The translations under genes and the position numbers were made by a program. A stretch of 64,000 bases of DNA from contig NZ_JAJOMB010000001.1 in assembly GCF_021129305.1 (NCBI RefSeq), positions 558,001 through 622,000 on the forward strand. The letters run 5' to 3'. The first letter of the stretch is position 1; each line of letters begins with the position of its first letter. This document shows positions 16,450 to 24,803 of the stretch, piece after piece. Under the pieces are notes generated by a model. That model searched no databases and was not told where the DNA came from. It saw only the letters and a list, made by a program, of their open reading frames with translations. This DNA comes from Kineosporia babensis. Lineage in GTDB: Bacteria > Actinomycetota > Actinomycetes > Actinomycetales > Kineosporiaceae.

Positions 16450-17661
16450 GTGACTACCGCACCGGGCCGCACAGCCTGGCTAGCTCTTCCCGTTGCTCTG
16501 CTGATCGGCCTGACCGGCTGTTCTGCGGAGCCGACCGCCACCGTGGCCCCCGACCTGCCCACCGCCGAGCAGGTCGCCCAGGCGTCCCCGCTGACCGTGG
16601 CCCAGGCCATCGACCTGAACAACGGCAGCAGCGAGAGCGTGCGCGGCTACGTGGTGGGCCAGCCGACCAACGCCGACAAGGTGCTGACCGGCAACTTCAC
16701 CGCCGACACGGCCATCGCCCTGGCCGACTCGGCCGCCGAGACCGATCCCGCGGCGATGCTCTTCGTGCAGCTCACCGGCGCCTACCGCAGCGAGTTCGGG
16801 CTGCAGTCGAACCCGGCCGGGCTCGGCACCCAGCTGGACGTGACCGGCACTCTCACGGCCTATTTCGCGCATCCGGGCCTGAAGTCGCCCACTGCCCTGG
16901 CTCTCGCCGGCGCCGGTGGTGGCGCTGGGGAGACCACCCCGACCACCCCGACCACCTCCGCCACCAGCAACCCGGGCGACTACTACGCCGCGGCCGAGGG
17001 AAAAACCGGCAACGACCTGCACCAGGCGCTGCACCAGATCATCTCCACCGACGCGCAGGCGCTGTCGTACAACGCGGTCTGGGACGCCCTGAAGGTCACC
17101 GACGAGGACCCGAAGAACTCCGGCAACGTGATTCTGCTGTACAGCGGCACCAGCCGGTCGAAGAGCCTGAACGGCGGCGATCCGGACGACTGGAACCGCG
17201 AGCACGTCTGGGCCAAGTCGCACGGGGACTTCGGCACCGCCACCGGCCCGGGCACCGACCTGCACCACCTGCGCCCGGAAGACGTCACGGTGAACGCCGA
17301 CCGCAGCAACAAGGACTTCGACGACGGCGGCAGTGAATCCGGCGAGGCCCCGGGCAATTTCACCGACAACGACTCCTGGGAACCGCGCGACGCGGTGAAG
17401 GGCGACGTGGCCCGGATGATCTTCTACATGGCCGTGCGCTACGACGGCAACGACGGTTTCGCCGACCTGACCCTGGACGAGAACACCACCGGTGGCAAGG
17501 CCCCGCGCTTCGGCAAGCTGTCCACCCTGCTGGAATGGCACGCCGAGGACCCGCCGGACAGCTTCGAGCAGCGCCGGAACGACCTGATCCACCAGCGTTT
17601 CCAGAACAACCGTAACCCGTTCATCGATCACCCGGAATGGGCCGCGGAGGTCTTCGGCTGA
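16450..17661 (+). CDS. secreted endonuclease I family lipoprotein with OB-fold domain
   Basis: The 403-residue protein has a lipoprotein signal peptide (lipobox LTGC, cysteine near residue 25). Next is a region resembling the DUF6359 OB-fold (VRGYVVGQPTNADKV to LDVTGTLTAYF). A TTPTTPTTSATS linker precedes the nuclease domain. That domain carries WNREHVWAKSHGDFG and DLHHLRPEDVTVNADRSNKDFD, the beta-beta-alpha metal active site of endonuclease I and Bacillus extracellular nucleases. It should degrade DNA or RNA outside the cell, perhaps with the nearby secreted 5'-nucleotidase for phosphate scavenging. Confidence 0.88.
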   Translation: MTTAPGRTAWLALPVALLIGLTGCSAEPTATVAPDLPTAEQVAQASPLTVAQAIDLNNGSSESVRGYVVGQPTNADKVLTGNFTADTAIALADSAAETDPAAMLFVQLTGAYRSEFGLQSNPAGLGTQLDVTGTLTAYFAHPGLKSPTALALAGAGGGAGETTPTTPTTSATSNPGDYYAAAEGKTGNDLHQALHQIISTDAQALSYNAVWDALKVTDEDPKNSGNVILLYSGTSRSKSLNGGDPDDWNREHVWAKSHGDFGTATGPGTDLHHLRPEDVTVNADRSNKDFDDGGSESGEAPGNFTDNDSWEPRDAVKGDVARMIFYMAVRYDGNDGFADLTLDENTTGGKAPRFGKLSTLLEWHAEDPPDSFEQRRNDLIHQRFQNNRNPFIDHPEWAAEVFG

Positions 17662-17709
17662 GCGCAGAAACTCTGCGTTTCGGTCGGACCCGTGGGCTAG
17701 CCTCGTTCC

Positions 17710-18411
17710 ATGACAACCATTTTCACCACTTCTGGCGGCGTCGGGATCAGCTACTCCGACACCGGCACGCCGGAGGGCCCGGTGCTCGTACTGCTGCACG
17801 CCCTGGGCGACAGCCAGGCCAACTGGCAGCCCGTGCTGCCGGCGTTCGAGGCCGGGCACCGGGTGGTGAACGTGACGCTGCGGGGGCATGCGCCCAGCGC
17901 CTATCCCGGTGATTACAGCTACCAGACCATGTTTGCCGATGTGGTCGAACTGCTCGATGCGCTGAAGCTGCAGAAAGCCACCGTGCTCGGGCACTCGCTC
18001 GGCGGCATGGTGGCCTATCAGCTCGCGGTGGAGCGGCCCGATCTGGTGGCCCGGCTGATCACCGAGGACGTGGCGCCGGGCGACCCGACGCCGCCGCGTG
18101 AGCTGCCCGAGCGGCCGGAGGGCGAGCTGCCGTTCGACTGGGAGATGCTCAAGGCGATCCGCCCGCAGGTCGATGCGGGGGCGCTGGAGCTGCGCGAACA
18201 GCTGAGCACCGTGGCCGCGCCGACCCTGCTGATCGGCGGGGGCGCCAGCAGCACCGTGCCCCAGGCCTGGCTGGCCGAGGCGGCGGCCCGAATCCCCGAG
18301 GCCGAACTGGTCACCGTGGGCGGTGGGCACTTCGTGCATCAGGAGCTCCCGCAGGAGTTCACCGCCGCAGTCCTGGCCTGGCTGGAGCGACACCCGGTTC
18401 TTTTGACATGA
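17710..18411 (+). CDS. alpha/beta hydrolase
   Basis: The 233-residue protein is a standard alpha/beta hydrolase: LVLLHALGDSQANW (oxyanion region), nucleophile elbow GHSLGGMVA near residue 98, and catalytic histidine in GGGHFVHQE near the C-terminus. An aspartate lies in the ITEDVAPGD stretch. The substrate is unknown. Its stop codon lies inside the operator of the downstream Fur-family gene, so the two are closely packed on the same strand. Confidence 0.88.
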   Translation: MTTIFTTSGGVGISYSDTGTPEGPVLVLLHALGDSQANWQPVLPAFEAGHRVVNVTLRGHAPSAYPGDYSYQTMFADVVELLDALKLQKATVLGHSLGGMVAYQLAVERPDLVARLITEDVAPGDPTPPRELPERPEGELPFDWEMLKAIRPQVDAGALELREQLSTVAAPTLLIGGGASSTVPQAWLAEAAARIPEAELVTVGGGHFVHQELPQEFTAAVLAWLERHPVLLT

Positions 18412-18420
18412 TCAAAAGAA
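18398..18420. promoter_or_regulatory. Fur-family operator and promoter upstream of the furA-like gene
   Basis: TTCTTTTGA and TCAAAAGAA form 9-bp perfect arms around CATGA. TTGACA inside the dyad is a good -35 element, and CATAGT at 18427-18432 (18-base spacing) a fair -10. The expected transcription start then falls at or next to the ATG at 18439, implying a leaderless mRNA. A dyad over the -35 element suggests autorepression. Confidence 0.75.
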
Positions 18421-18438
18421 CTTGCGCATAGTGGAGGC

Positions 18439-18852
18439 ATGACGGATCCCACGGCCCTGCTGCGCGGCGCCGGCCTGCGCAGCACTGCGCCGCGCCGCGC
18501 CGTCCTCGAGGCTTTGCTCACCCGGCCGCACTCCACCGCCGCCGATCTGTCGCAGGCGGTCGGTGGCCAGCTGTCCAGCCAGACCATCTACAACGCGCTG
18601 GACGATCTGACCAGCTCAGGCCTGGTGCGCCGGATCGAGCCGGCCGGGTCGCCGACCCGCTACGAGACCCGGGTCGGCGACAACCACCACCACGTGGTGT
18701 GCCGGTCCTGCGGCACGGTGGCCGACGTGGACTGCCACACCGGGCAGGCGCCCTGCCTGTCGCCCGCGGCCGCGCCGGGTTTCGCCCGGGTCGACGAGGC
18801 CGAGCTGATCTGGTGGGGCACCTGCACCGATTGCGCCCTCAGCCAGGCTTAA
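18439..18852 (+). CDS. Fur family transcriptional regulator (FurA/CatR-like)
   Basis: The 137-residue protein has the winged helix LRSTAPRRAVLEALL...SSQTIYNALDDL and the metal-sensing part RYETRVGDNHHHVVCRSCGTVADVD. Two CxxC motifs (CRSC, CTDC) provide a structural zinc site. This pattern is that of actinobacterial FurA/CatR peroxide regulators, which usually precede katG. No catalase gene follows here. A perfect operator lies directly upstream, and GGAGG is only one base from the ATG, which fits leaderless rather than Shine-Dalgarno initiation. Confidence 0.92.
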   Translation: MTDPTALLRGAGLRSTAPRRAVLEALLTRPHSTAADLSQAVGGQLSSQTIYNALDDLTSSGLVRRIEPAGSPTRYETRVGDNHHHVVCRSCGTVADVDCHTGQAPCLSPAAAPGFARVDEAELIWWGTCTDCALSQA

Positions 18853-19424
18853 ATCGTGATGCCGGCCGCGATCGCGACCTCGCGGAACTTCTCGGCCAGC
18901 TCAGGTAGTTGCACACTCGCGTTCAGCCCGCTGGGGTTGGGCAGTACCCAGACCTCGGCGCCGCGCAGATTTCCCTCCTGCCGACCGGCTTTCGCCTTGG
19001 GTTTCGCGAAGGCCGTTCGGTAGGCGGTGATTCCAAGAAAAGCCACTACCTTGGGACGCTCGCGAGCCACGAGTTCGTCCAGTCGCCGGGCGCCTTCGAG
19101 GAGTTCCTCCGGCGCGAGTTCATCGGCGCGGGCCGTGGCCCGGTGGGCCATGTTGCTGACTCCGAGCCCGCGCTCCAGCAGATGCTGCAGGTCTTCCGGG
19201 CGGTAGCCGGACGAGGCATCAATCAGCCGGTCGGTCAGGCCGGAGCGGTACAGGGCGGGATAGAACCGATTGCCCCGCCGGGCGAAGTGCGCCTGCACCG
19301 CTGCCGTCCACAGACCCGGATTGATGCCCACGAAAAGCAGTTTCAGGTCCGGGGCGAGCAGATCGGCAACCGTGGCGTCGCGATAGGACTCCAACTGCTC
19401 CCGAGTGAATTTCGCATCTGCCAC
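18849..19424 (-). CDS. mug: mismatch-specific DNA glycosylase (MUG/TDG family)
   Basis: The 191-residue protein shows the family motifs LLFVGINPGLWTAAV near residue 29 and VWVLPNPSGLNAS near residue 158. It should remove uracil or thymine from G:U and G:T mispairs, a base excision repair step useful in high-GC genomes. The 3' end overlaps the convergent Fur gene by four bases. Confidence 0.9.
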   Translation of the reverse strand: MADAKFTREQLESYRDATVADLLAPDLKLLFVGINPGLWTAAVQAHFARRGNRFYPALYRSGLTDRLIDASSGYRPEDLQHLLERGLGVSNMAHRATARADELAPEELLEGARRLDELVARERPKVVAFLGITAYRTAFAKPKAKAGRQEGNLRGAEVWVLPNPSGLNASVQLPELAEKFREVAIAAGITI

Positions 19425-19433
19425 CCCAGAAGG

Positions 19434-19811
19434 TTAGAACGCGTTCGGGCCGAACCGCATGATCGCGACGAACAGGGACAGCAGGCCGAGCACCAGCGCG
19501 GGGGCTGCGGCGCCGATTCCTTCACCGCGACGCAGGTGCACCACGACCGCCCCGGCCATCGCCAGGAACAGGCCAGCCGCGGCCAGCGGGGTCAGGATCG
19601 GGGCAATGCCGAACGCGGCGGGCAGGATCAGGCCGAGTGCGCCGAGCACCTCGATCGCACCGATCGCCCGGACCTGCCCCTGGGTGAAGTCCTCGGTCCA
19701 GGCCATGCCGCTGGCCTGGAGTTGCTCCTTGCTCTTGGCCAGCTTCATCGAGCCGGCCATCGCGAACGCTCCGGCGAGCACGGCCGCCAGCACCCACAGC
19801 ACTACGTTCAT
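19434..19811 (-). CDS. DoxX family membrane protein
   Basis: The 125-residue protein has four hydrophobic segments and begins VLWVLAAVLAGAFAMAGSMKLAKS, followed by GAIEVLGALGLILPAAFG, the DoxX-family pattern. The family's biochemical role is poorly defined. It is divergent from a MarR regulator with two operator-like inverted repeats between them, so it is probably the regulator's target. The downstream glycosylase gene is on the same strand nine bases away and may be cotranscribed. Confidence 0.85.
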   Translation of the reverse strand: MNVVLWVLAAVLAGAFAMAGSMKLAKSKEQLQASGMAWTEDFTQGQVRAIGAIEVLGALGLILPAAFGIAPILTPLAAAGLFLAMAGAVVVHLRRGEGIGAAAPALVLGLLSLFVAIMRFGPNAF

Positions 19812-19841
19812 ATCTCTTCTCCCATTCGATGACGACTTGAT

Positions 19842-19886
19842 GCTTCAACTGAAAGGTAGGGCTCATGAGTTGAAGCGTCAACTCAT
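19842..19886. promoter_or_regulatory. MarR operator region between doxX-like and marR-like genes
   Basis: ATGAGTTGA-AGCG-TCAACTCAT (19865-19886) is a perfect 9-bp dyad. A further copy of its half site, GCTTCAACT (19842-19850), is the exact reverse complement of AGTTGAAGC (19868-19876). TAGTCT at 19909-19914 could be the -10 element of the regulator gene, six bases before its ATG. Confidence 0.75.
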
Positions 19887-19920
19887 TACTGCCCTCTGAG
19901 CTGTGGTTTAGTCTGGCCGA

Positions 19921-20403
19921 ATGACAAGCACGGCAGAACCCCGCTGGCTGAACGACGAGGAACGGCAGGCCTGGATGGCGATGGCCGGGATCGTCTTCGC
20001 GCTTCCGGCCGCCCTGGACGCGCAGCTGCAGCGGGACGCGGGGATCACGCACTTCGAGTACACGGTGCTGGCGGCGCTGTCCGAGGCTCCGGACCGGAGG
20101 CTGCGGATGAGCTACCTGGCACAGCTGGCGAACGGCTCGCTGTCGCGACTGTCGCACGTGGTGAAACGGCTGGAGCGGCAGGGCTGGGTCGAACGGACGC
20201 CCGATCCGCAGGACGGGCGTTTCACCGTCGCCCAGCTCACCGAGGCGGGTTGGGACAAGATCGTCGCCACCGCCCCGGGGCACGTCGAAGCGGTACGTGA
20301 ACTGGTGCTGGACCCGCTCACCCGGGCCCAGGTGAAGCAGCTACGCGAGATCGGGCTCCGGATCACCGGCGGTCTGGGACTGGACATCCCCCGCCGGAGC
20401 TAG
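19921..20403 (+). CDS. MarR family transcriptional regulator
   Basis: The 160-residue protein has a winged helix-turn-helix: FEYTVLAALSEAPDRRLRMSYLAQLANGSLSRLSHVVKRLERQGWVERTP, with wing residues DPQDGRFTVAQLTEAG. The ligand is unknown. Its divergent partner is a DoxX protein, and dyads between the two genes suit autoregulation plus control of doxX. The -10-like TAGTCT lies six bases before the ATG and no Shine-Dalgarno is visible, which suggests a leaderless transcript. The stop codon shares CTAG with the stop of the convergent phosphatase gene. Confidence 0.92.
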   Translation: MTSTAEPRWLNDEERQAWMAMAGIVFALPAALDAQLQRDAGITHFEYTVLAALSEAPDRRLRMSYLAQLANGSLSRLSHVVKRLERQGWVERTPDPQDGRFTVAQLTEAGWDKIVATAPGHVEAVRELVLDPLTRAQVKQLREIGLRITGGLGLDIPRRS

Positions 20404-21245
20404 GCCGTCTTGAGGTACCCGGCGGCCTTGGCCTCGGCAACCTTCTGCTCGGCCGCCTCGATGGCGCCCTCGCCGAGCTCCTGGGCCGAGCCGACGAACT
20501 CCCCGTCCCCCGGTCGTTCGTCGTCGTCCACCACGTCGCCCACCACGCAGGTCACGTTGTCCGGAGCACCGGCCTTCAGCGCCAGCGCGATCAGCTTGTC
20601 GATCGCCTTGCCCGCATGCTTGGTGCCGGCCAGGACCTTGTGGATCGCATCGCCGGCCACGTAGTCACTCAGGCCGTCGCTGCACAGCAGGTAGCGGTCG
20701 CCCGGCTCGGCGTGGTGCAGGGACACCTCGGCGGTGGTGCCGTCGTCCCCGCCGCGCAGCACCCGCAGCAGCACGCTGCGCTGGGGGTGCTGGGGAATCA
20801 GCTTGGGGTCGAGCCAGCCCTTGTCGGCCAGCATCTGCACGTACGTGTCGTCGTGGGTGAGCTGGATCATCTCGCGGTCGCGCAGCACGTACGCCCGGGA
20901 GTCGCCGACGTTGGTCAGGGCGATCGTGTCGTGGTGGATCAGCATCGCGGTGAGCGTGGTGCCCATCCCGGACAGGCTGGGGTTGTTCTCGATCGCCCGG
21001 GCCAGGCGCTGGTCGGCGAACTCGACCGCGCCGCAGATGTCCCGCTCGGGCCCGAACATCGAGAGGTGATCGTCCAGGTAGGCGACCGTGCGGGCGACGA
21101 TGGCGCTGGCGACCTCACCGAAGTCGTGCCCGCCCATGCCGTCGGCGACCAGGAAGAGCCGGCGGCCGATGAACCCCGAGTCCTCGTTGTTGGTACGGCG
21201 CAAGCCGGGATGCGTCTTGACGCACGCACGAATCCGCAGCGCCAT
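20400..21245 (-). CDS. PP2C family serine/threonine protein phosphatase
   Basis: The 281-residue protein carries the PP2C metal-binding motifs in order: THPGLRRTNNEDSGF, LFLVADGMGGHDFGEVAS, TALTNVGDSRAYVLR-like ALTNVGDSRAYV, LLCSDGLSDYV and GAPDNVTCVVGDV. It should dephosphorylate proteins modified by Hanks-type kinases. The frame opens further upstream, but the ATG at 21245 has GGAGGCGCA before it and gives the family N-terminus. A C-terminal tail of about 45 residues (ERPGDGEFVGSAQEL...) extends beyond the catalytic core. Confidence 0.93.
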   Translation of the reverse strand: MALRIRACVKTHPGLRRTNNEDSGFIGRRLFLVADGMGGHDFGEVASAIVARTVAYLDDHLSMFGPERDICGAVEFADQRLARAIENNPSLSGMGTTLTAMLIHHDTIALTNVGDSRAYVLRDREMIQLTHDDTYVQMLADKGWLDPKLIPQHPQRSVLLRVLRGGDDGTTAEVSLHHAEPGDRYLLCSDGLSDYVAGDAIHKVLAGTKHAGKAIDKLIALALKAGAPDNVTCVVGDVVDDDERPGDGEFVGSAQELGEGAIEAAEQKVAEAKAAGYLKTA

Positions 21246-21447
21246 TGCGCCTCCGCTCACTCTGCGATCTTGCCGACGAAGATTACTGTTCAACTCCTTT
21301 TTGGGCTAGAGCCCAGAAGTGAGCTAAAGGTGTGCAATCGTGACAAGTTGCGACACCTGAACGTTCACTTCGTGCTCCGATCAGGCGTCATCCGACACGC
21401 CCGCCACATCGGCCGAACACCGAATGCAACAATTTCGGCGGTTTCAC
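21246..21447. promoter_or_regulatory. intergenic region with hairpins upstream of the PP2C gene
   Basis: The region holds two dyads: TGGGCT-AG-AGCCCA (21302-21315), and a longer imperfect hairpin at 21328-21358 with arms AGGTGT-GCAA and TTGC-G-ACACCT. They sit in the leader of the leftward phosphatase gene. No promoter consensus is certain. Confidence 0.4.
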
Positions 21448-21723
21448 TCAGGCCGAGGCGGCGTCGAGTTCCTCAGCTGCGGCCAGCTCGACCTCGGTCA
21501 CCAGCGCCGCCAAGTCCAGACTTAGCGCCCCGGCCAGCGCCACCACGGTGAAGAAGGCGGGGGTGGGCACCCGGCCGCTCTCGATCTTGCGCAGCGTCTC
21601 CACCGGCACCCCGGCAGCCGCCGCGACCTCGACCATGCTGCGCGCCCCGCGGGCCTCACGCAGCAGGGCGCCCAGCCGGCGGCCGCGTTCACGCTCTTGC
21701 GGGGTAAGCATCGGTCGCACCAT
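21448..21723 (-). CDS. XRE-type helix-turn-helix regulator
   Basis: The 91-residue protein has one helix-turn-helix domain: RRLGALLREARGARSMVEVAAAAGVPVETLRKIESGRVPTPAFFTVVALAGAL. A short acidic-alanine tail follows. The frame is open to 21801, but ATG 21723 lies nine bases after TAGTAT, a likely -10 element, suggesting a leaderless message. It is divergent from methionine aminopeptidase, with about 60 bases between, so it may act on that gene or itself; this is inference. Confidence 0.8.
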   Translation of the reverse strand: MVRPMLTPQERERGRRLGALLREARGARSMVEVAAAAGVPVETLRKIESGRVPTPAFFTVVALAGALSLDLAALVTEVELAAAEELDAASA

Positions 21724-21782
21724 GACCGTGATACTAATACCGGGATAACAATCACGCTTGCAGTAGGTTCGGAGGCACCACC

Positions 21783-22559
21783 GTGGTCGAGTACAAGACA
21801 CCCGGCGAGATCGAGGCGATGCGCGCGGCCGGGGCCGTGGTCGGCGCCGCCCTGACGGCCGTGCGGGCCGAGGCCGCCGTCGGAGTCACCCTGAAGCACC
21901 TCGACGAGGTCGCCCACACCGTGATCAAGGAGGCCGGGGCCACCTCCCCGTTCCTCGGCTACACCCCCACCTTCGCCGACACCCCGTTCCCCGGCGTGAT
22001 CTGCGCATCGGTGAACGACGCGGTGCTGCACGGCTTCCCCACCAAGTACAAGCTGCGCGACGGCGACCTGCTGGCGGTGGACTGCGGCGCCACCCTGGAC
22101 GGCTGGACCGGTGACTCGGCCATCTCGTTCTGCCTGGGCACCACCTCCGCGGCCGACGCCAAGCTGCTCGAGGTCACCGAGAAGGCGCTGTACGCCGCGA
22201 TCGAGGCCTCGGTGGTCGGCGCCAAGCTGGGCGACATCTGCGCGCTGATCGGCTCGCACGCCCGCGAGGCCGGGTTCGGCCTGCACACCGACTTCGGCGG
22301 GCACGGCGTCGGGCGCACCATGCACGAGGACGGCCCGCACGTGCCCAACGACGGCCGGCCCGGCCGGGGCCTGCGGCTGCGCCCCGGGCTGACGATGGCG
22401 ATCGAGCCCTGGTTCATGGCCGGCGGGGTGGACGAGTACAAGATCGACGACGACGGCTGGACCATCCGCAGCACCGACGGCTCGAACGGCGCGCACTTCG
22501 AGCACACCATCGCGGTCACCGAGGACGGGCCGATCATCCTCACCGCCCGCGACCAGTGA
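21783..22559 (+). CDS. map: type I methionine aminopeptidase
   Basis: The 258-residue protein shows VEYKTPGEIEAMRAAGAVVG, then the metal ligands in LLAVDCGATLDGWTGDSA (aspartates), HTDFGGHGVGRTMHEDGPHVPN (histidine), TMAIEPWF (glutamate) and EHTIAVTEDGP (glutamate). It removes the initiator methionine from nascent proteins. The start is GTG, with CGGAGGCACCACC just upstream. No long SH3-like N-terminal extension is present. It may be one of several paralogues, as actinobacteria often have two or three. Confidence 0.94.
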   Translation: MVEYKTPGEIEAMRAAGAVVGAALTAVRAEAAVGVTLKHLDEVAHTVIKEAGATSPFLGYTPTFADTPFPGVICASVNDAVLHGFPTKYKLRDGDLLAVDCGATLDGWTGDSAISFCLGTTSAADAKLLEVTEKALYAAIEASVVGAKLGDICALIGSHAREAGFGLHTDFGGHGVGRTMHEDGPHVPNDGRPGRGLRLRPGLTMAIEPWFMAGGVDEYKIDDDGWTIRSTDGSNGAHFEHTIAVTEDGPIILTARDQ

Positions 22560-22751
22560 CCGTTCAGGAGTACTTCGTGCGGCGCCCGAGTTAGGATCGA
22601 CGGGTCGCCATAAGCGACCGTCCCCCAGCACCGGGCGCAGACGCGCGTGGCCGACCCGGGCCGCACCGTGCGTCGACCAGACACCTGGCCGCCCTCTTCG
22701 GTCCTGCCCCGGGCCGCGGCGGCCTGAAGACGCAGGAAGAAGATCTCCAGG
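22560..22751 (+). promoter_or_regulatory. ilvD leader and promoter region
   Basis: About 190 bases separate map from ilvD. TTAGGAT near 22590 could be part of a -10 element. The rest is very GC-rich, with hairpin potential but no attenuator peptide, T-box or known riboswitch that I can recognise. AGGAAGAAGATCTCCAGG precedes the ilvD ATG. Confidence 0.4.
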
Positions 22752-24599
22752 ATGAAACAGCTTCGGTCCGCCACCTCGACCATGGGTCGCAACATGGCCG
22801 GGGCCCGGGCGCTCTGGCGAGCGACCGGGATGACAGACGGCGACTTCGGCAAGCCGATCGTGGCCATCGCCAACTCGTTCACCGAGTTCGTGCCCGGTCA
22901 CGTGCACCTTCGCAACGTGGGCCAGATCGTGGCCGAGTCGATCCAGGAGGCCGGGGCGGTCTCCAAGGAGTTCAACACCATCGCGGTGGACGACGGCATC
23001 GCGATGGGCCACGGCGGCATGCTCTACTCCCTGCCCAGCCGGGAGCTGATCGCCGACGCGGTCGAGTACATGGTCAACGCGCACTGCGCCGACGCCCTGG
23101 TCTGCATCTCCAACTGCGACAAGATCACCCCGGGCATGCTGCTGGCGGCGCTGCGGCTGAACATCCCCACGGTGTTCGTCTCCGGCGGCCCGATGGAGGC
23201 CGGCAAGACCACCGCGATCGAGGGCATCGTGCACTCCAAGCTCGACCTGGTGGACGCGATGGTGGCGGCCGCGGACGAGCGGATCAGCGACGAACTGCTG
23301 GACACGATCGAGCGCTCGGCCTGCCCGACCTGCGGTTCCTGCTCGGGCATGTTCACCGCCAACTCGATGAACTGCCTGACCGAGGCGATCGGCCTGTCGC
23401 TGCCCGGCAACGGCTCCACGCTGGCCACCCACGAGGCCCGGCGTCAGCTGTTCAAGGACGCCGGCACCACGGTCGTGGACATCGCCAAGCGGTACTACGA
23501 GAAGGACGACGAGTCGGTCCTGCCGCGCAACGTGGCCAACCGCTCGGCCTTCGAGAACGCCGTGGCCCTGGACGTGGCGATGGGCGGCTCCACCAACACG
23601 GTGCTGCACCTGCTGGCCGCCGCCCGCGAGGCCGAGCTGGACTTCACCGTCTCGGACATCGACGCGATCTCGCGCCGGGTGCCCTGCCTGTCCAAGGTGG
23701 CTCCCAACTCGCCGAAGTTCCACATGGAAGACGTCCACCGGGCCGGCGGCATCCCGGCCATCCTGGGTGAGCTGAACCGCGGCGGCCTGCTGCACACCGA
23801 CGTCAAGCCGGTGCACGCCCCGGACATGGAGACCTGGCTGAACGAGTGGGACATCCGCTCCGGCACGGCCAGTGAGACCGCGCTGGCCCTGTTCAAGGCC
23901 GCGCCCGGCGGCGTGCGCACCACCGAGCCGTTCTCCACCGAGAACGTTTGGGCCTCGCTGGACACGGACGCGGCCGAGGGCTGCATCCGCGACATCGAGC
24001 ACGCGTACACGAAGGACGGTGGCCTGGCCATCCTGTTCGGCAACCTGGCCCCGGACGGCTGCGTGGTCAAGACCGCCGGTGTGCCCGAGGCGGTCTGGAA
24101 CTTCACCGGCACCGCGATCGTGTTCGAGAGCCAGGACGACGCGGTGGCCGGCATCCTCGGCAAGAAGGTCACCGAGGGCATGGTCGTGGTGATCCGCTAC
24201 GAGGGCCCGAAGGGCGGCCCGGGGATGCAGGAGATGCTGTACCCCACCTCGTTCCTGAAAGGCCGGGGCCTGGGCCAGAAGTGTGCCCTGATCACCGACG
24301 GCCGGTTCTCCGGCGGGACCAGCGGCCTGTCGATCGGCCACGTCTCCCCCGAGGCGGCCGGCGGCGGCCTGATCGCCCTGGTGGAGGACGGCGACCAGAT
24401 CACCATCGACATCCCCAACCGCGGGATCTCGCTGGATGTCGACGAACTCGTCCTGGACGAGCGCCGGGCCGCCCAGGAGAAGCGGGACAAGCCCTACTCC
24501 CCGCTCGACCGCCAGCGCCCGGTCTCGGCCGCCCTGCGGGCCTACGCCTCGATGGCCACCGCGGCCAGTGACGGCGCCTACCGCCGCGTGCCGGAGTAG
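22752..24599 (+). CDS. ilvD: dihydroxy-acid dehydratase
   Basis: The 615-residue protein is full length for the long IlvD form. It shows [17 protein letters not shown], the iron-sulfur cysteine motifs [12 protein letters not shown] and [16 protein letters not shown], and [20 protein letters not shown] near the C-terminus. It converts 2,3-dihydroxy-3-methylbutanoate and its valerate homologue to the 2-oxoacids in valine, isoleucine and leucine synthesis. It is transcribed alone, ending at a strong intrinsic terminator. Confidence 0.97.
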   Translation: MKQLRSATSTMGRNMAGARALWRATGMTDGDFGKPIVAIANSFTEFVPGHVHLRNVGQIVAESIQEAGAVSKEFNTIAVDDGIAMGHGGMLYSLPSRELIADAVEYMVNAHCADALVCISNCDKITPGMLLAALRLNIPTVFVSGGPMEAGKTTAIEGIVHSKLDLVDAMVAAADERISDELLDTIERSACPTCGSCSGMFTANSMNCLTEAIGLSLPGNGSTLATHEARRQLFKDAGTTVVDIAKRYYEKDDESVLPRNVANRSAFENAVALDVAMGGSTNTVLHLLAAAREAELDFTVSDIDAISRRVPCLSKVAPNSPKFHMEDVHRAGGIPAILGELNRGGLLHTDVKPVHAPDMETWLNEWDIRSGTASETALALFKAAPGGVRTTEPFSTENVWASLDTDAAEGCIRDIEHAYTKDGGLAILFGNLAPDGCVVKTAGVPEAVWNFTGTAIVFESQDDAVAGILGKKVTEGMVVVIRYEGPKGGPGMQEMLYPTSFLKGRGLGQKCALITDGRFSGGTSGLSIGHVSPEAAGGGLIALVEDGDQITIDIPNRGISLDVDELVLDERRAAQEKRDKPYSPLDRQRPVSAALRAYASMATAASDGAYRRVPE

Positions 24600-24615
24600 A
24601 ACCGAGCAAAAAACG

Positions 24616-24654
24616 AACGCGACGTCCCGGGCCGGGACGTCGCGTTTTGTTTTG
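24616..24654 (+). terminator. intrinsic terminator of ilvD
   Basis: AACGCGACGTCCC and GGGACGTCGCGTT pair perfectly (13 bp, GGGCC loop) and are followed by TTTTGTTTT. It begins 17 bases after the ilvD stop. Confidence 0.93.
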
Positions 24655-24748
24655 CCATCCCATCGTCCCTGACTTACTCGCCGGAATCGCGGCTTTCGGG
24701 ATTCTTGTCCCTGGTGGCCGGGACATGCCCTTGCGGAGAGTTGTCCCG

Positions 24749-24765
24749 CCGGCCGAATCGGCCGG
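24749..24765. repeat. short palindrome upstream of the secreted protease
   Basis: CCGGCCGA-A-TCGGCCGG is an 8-bp perfect dyad about 40 bases upstream of the protease start. It could be an operator, but GC-rich palindromes are common in this genome. Confidence 0.35.
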
Positions 24766-24803
24766 TGCAGGGGGAAGCGTGTTCGAGATGATGGGAGAAG
24801 CCT

